In this document: piece by piece, positions 31,865-32,726 of the stretch
Layout: each line of letters starts with the position of its first letter
Numbering within the stretch: position 1 is the stretch's first letter
Source: Frankiales bacterium
GTDB lineage: Bacteria > Actinomycetota > Actinomycetes > JAFAQI01
Assembly (NCBI GenBank): GCA_025980325.1
Contig: JAICXQ010000022.1
Location: 1 to 32,726, forward strand
Direction of reading: 5' to 3'
Length of the DNA stretch: 32,726 nucleotides
Notes under the pieces: model-generated
Seen by the model: the letters and a program-made list of their open reading frames with translations, nothing else
The model's database searches: none
Told to the model about the DNA's origin: nothing
Program-made: the position numbers and the translations under genes

Positions 31865-32726
31865 TCAGAACCGGTTACGCAGAGCCAAAACGCTCGCGAC
31901 GTAGCGCTTGGTGTCGCTGAACATCCCGTGTTGCTGCACCGAGGCGAGGCCCTGGTAGTAGCCGGCGACGGCCCGCGCGGCGTTGCCGTGCGTCTCGCGC
32001 AACAGGACCGCGAGCAGGGCGACGCCCGCCGTCGCGTTGTCGCCGATCTTGTAGAGGTCGAGCGAGCGGCGGACGACGTACTTCGCGACGAACGCGCCGG
32101 TGTACGGCTCGACCTGCATCGCGCCGACCGCACCGGTGCCGGAGACCCAGCGCTGGTTGAAGCCGGACTCCTGCCAGCCGATCGCGAGCACCAGCCGCGG
32201 GTCGACGCCCCAGCGCCGCGCGGTCGCCCGCAGCACCGCGGCCACGGTCGCCGCGGACGGTGCCGGGCCGCGGATCTGGTACGAGCCATGGCTGGGCGCG
32301 CTGCCGCCGACCTGGACCCGTACGTCGTGGGGGATCTGCAGCCGCTGCCCGATGAAGATCATCATCGAGTGCGACAGGCGGTTGTATCCGGCGAGCCGGC
32401 GCACGCTCGCGTGGAACCGCCCGGCGACGCCGATCAGCGTGTCGCCGGGCCGCACGACGTACGTCGTCACGACGATCCGGTCGACCGTCCTCGGGGCGGC
32501 CGGCCGGGCGGGGGCCGGTCGCGGCGGCCCGGTGGGGATCCGCAGGTACGCACCGGCGTAGATCGTCGTGCTGGCGCCCGGTAGGTGGTTGAACGCGACC
32601 AGCCGGCGCAGGCTCATGTGGAAGTGATGCGCGATGCCCGAGAGCGTGTCGCCGGACCGGAGCCGGTACAGGCTCGCGCCGCTGGTCGAGGCGGTCGCGA
32701 CGAGGGCGAGCAGCAGCACCGCGACG
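31865..32726 (-). CDS. LysM-LysM-transglycosylase (SLT) cell-wall protein, 5' end cut by window
   Basis: At least 284 aa of an exported peptidoglycan-binding lytic enzyme. The frame stays open to the window edge; GTG 32719 would give too short a signal peptide, so the true start is outside. A hydrophobic stretch (VAVLLLALVATASTSGAS) is the signal core. Two LysM domains follow: YRLRSGDTLSGIAHHFHMSL to IYAGAYLRIP, and YVVRPGDTLIGVAGRFHASV to IGQRLQIP, split by a Pro/Ala linker. The C-terminal SLT domain has LVLAIGWQESGFNQ with the likely catalytic Glu, GTGAVGAMQVEPYTG, GVALLAVLLRETHGNAARAV and AGYYQG. It would bind and cleave glycan strands. Its place next to the PASTA kinase fits cell-wall remodelling. 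Confidence 0.9.
   Translation of the reverse strand, partial: VAVLLLALVATASTSGASLYRLRSGDTLSGIAHHFHMSLRRLVAFNHLPGASTTIYAGAYLRIPTGPPRPAPARPAAPRTVDRIVVTTYVVRPGDTLIGVAGRFHASVRRLAGYNRLSHSMMIFIGQRLQIPHDVRVQVGGSAPSHGSYQIRGPAPSAATVAAVLRATARRWGVDPRLVLAIGWQESGFNQRWVSGTGAVGAMQVEPYTGAFVAKYVVRRSLDLYKIGDNATAGVALLAVLLRETHGNAARAVAGYYQGLASVQQHGMFSDTKRYVASVLALRNRF

Noticed and set aside
30551-32584. 677-codon plus-strand frame opposite the PASTA kinase and LysM genes
   Set aside because: Both opposite genes have full catalytic motifs; this frame has none.

Overview
The window is high-GC DNA (about 70% by eye) with dense, tightly packed genes, many GTG starts and several leaderless promoters. It is almost certainly an actinobacterial (Actinomycetota) chromosome. 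The gene set around a class II DAHP synthase, an actinobacterial-type phosphofructokinase, a PlsC-like acyltransferase and a PASTA kinase is the conserved neighbourhood seen in Streptomyces, Frankia and relatives; I cannot name the genus.

Left chromosomal part (1-13450). A leftward operon holds a TIGR00300-family enzyme (cut by the window edge), a two-helix membrane protein and an Est30-type hydrolase. It is divergent from a PlsC-like acyltransferase. Then come a leftward DUF1028-glpK pair, divergent from a phosphofructokinase whose active-site residues predict pyrophosphate use, a solitary AbiEi-like/DUF559-like protein, a small helical protein, class II DAHP synthase, a one-polypeptide sigma-like/zinc-finger/membrane protein, threonine aldolase, a second unrelated DAHP synthase (type I beta) and an EamA exporter. 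Three copies of a 70-80 bp hairpin repeat lie in the gaps at 2779, 6238 and 7322, two of them between convergent genes.

Mobile element (about 13452-26169, 12.7 kb). A 21-bp perfect direct repeat lies inside the 5' end of the EamA gene (13452-13472) and again just upstream of a large serine integrase (26149-26169). Beyond the second copy is the displaced original 5' end of an EamA gene. The simplest reading is an integrative mobilizable element that inserted into eamA and brought a replacement 5' end, so the gene stayed intact. It carries a HEPN-like (RxxxxH) DUF4209-type protein, a membrane-anchored sigma-like factor divergent from a tiny secreted peptide, a small LuxR-type HTH protein, a 770-aa secreted protein with repeated Cys-x7-Cys units, a putative lipoprotein, a TM/coiled-coil protein, a possible oriT hairpin, a MOBF relaxase-helicase split by a frameshift, a small downstream protein and the integrase.

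Right chromosomal part (26170-32726). After the eamA remnant and a broken FitA-like antitoxin come two tandem paralogous secreted proteins, a secreted protein with three Cys-containing repeats, endonuclease IV (nfo), a Ser/Thr kinase with four PASTA domains, and a LysM-LysM-transglycosylase protein cut by the right edge. The last two are a typical cell-wall sensing and remodelling pair.
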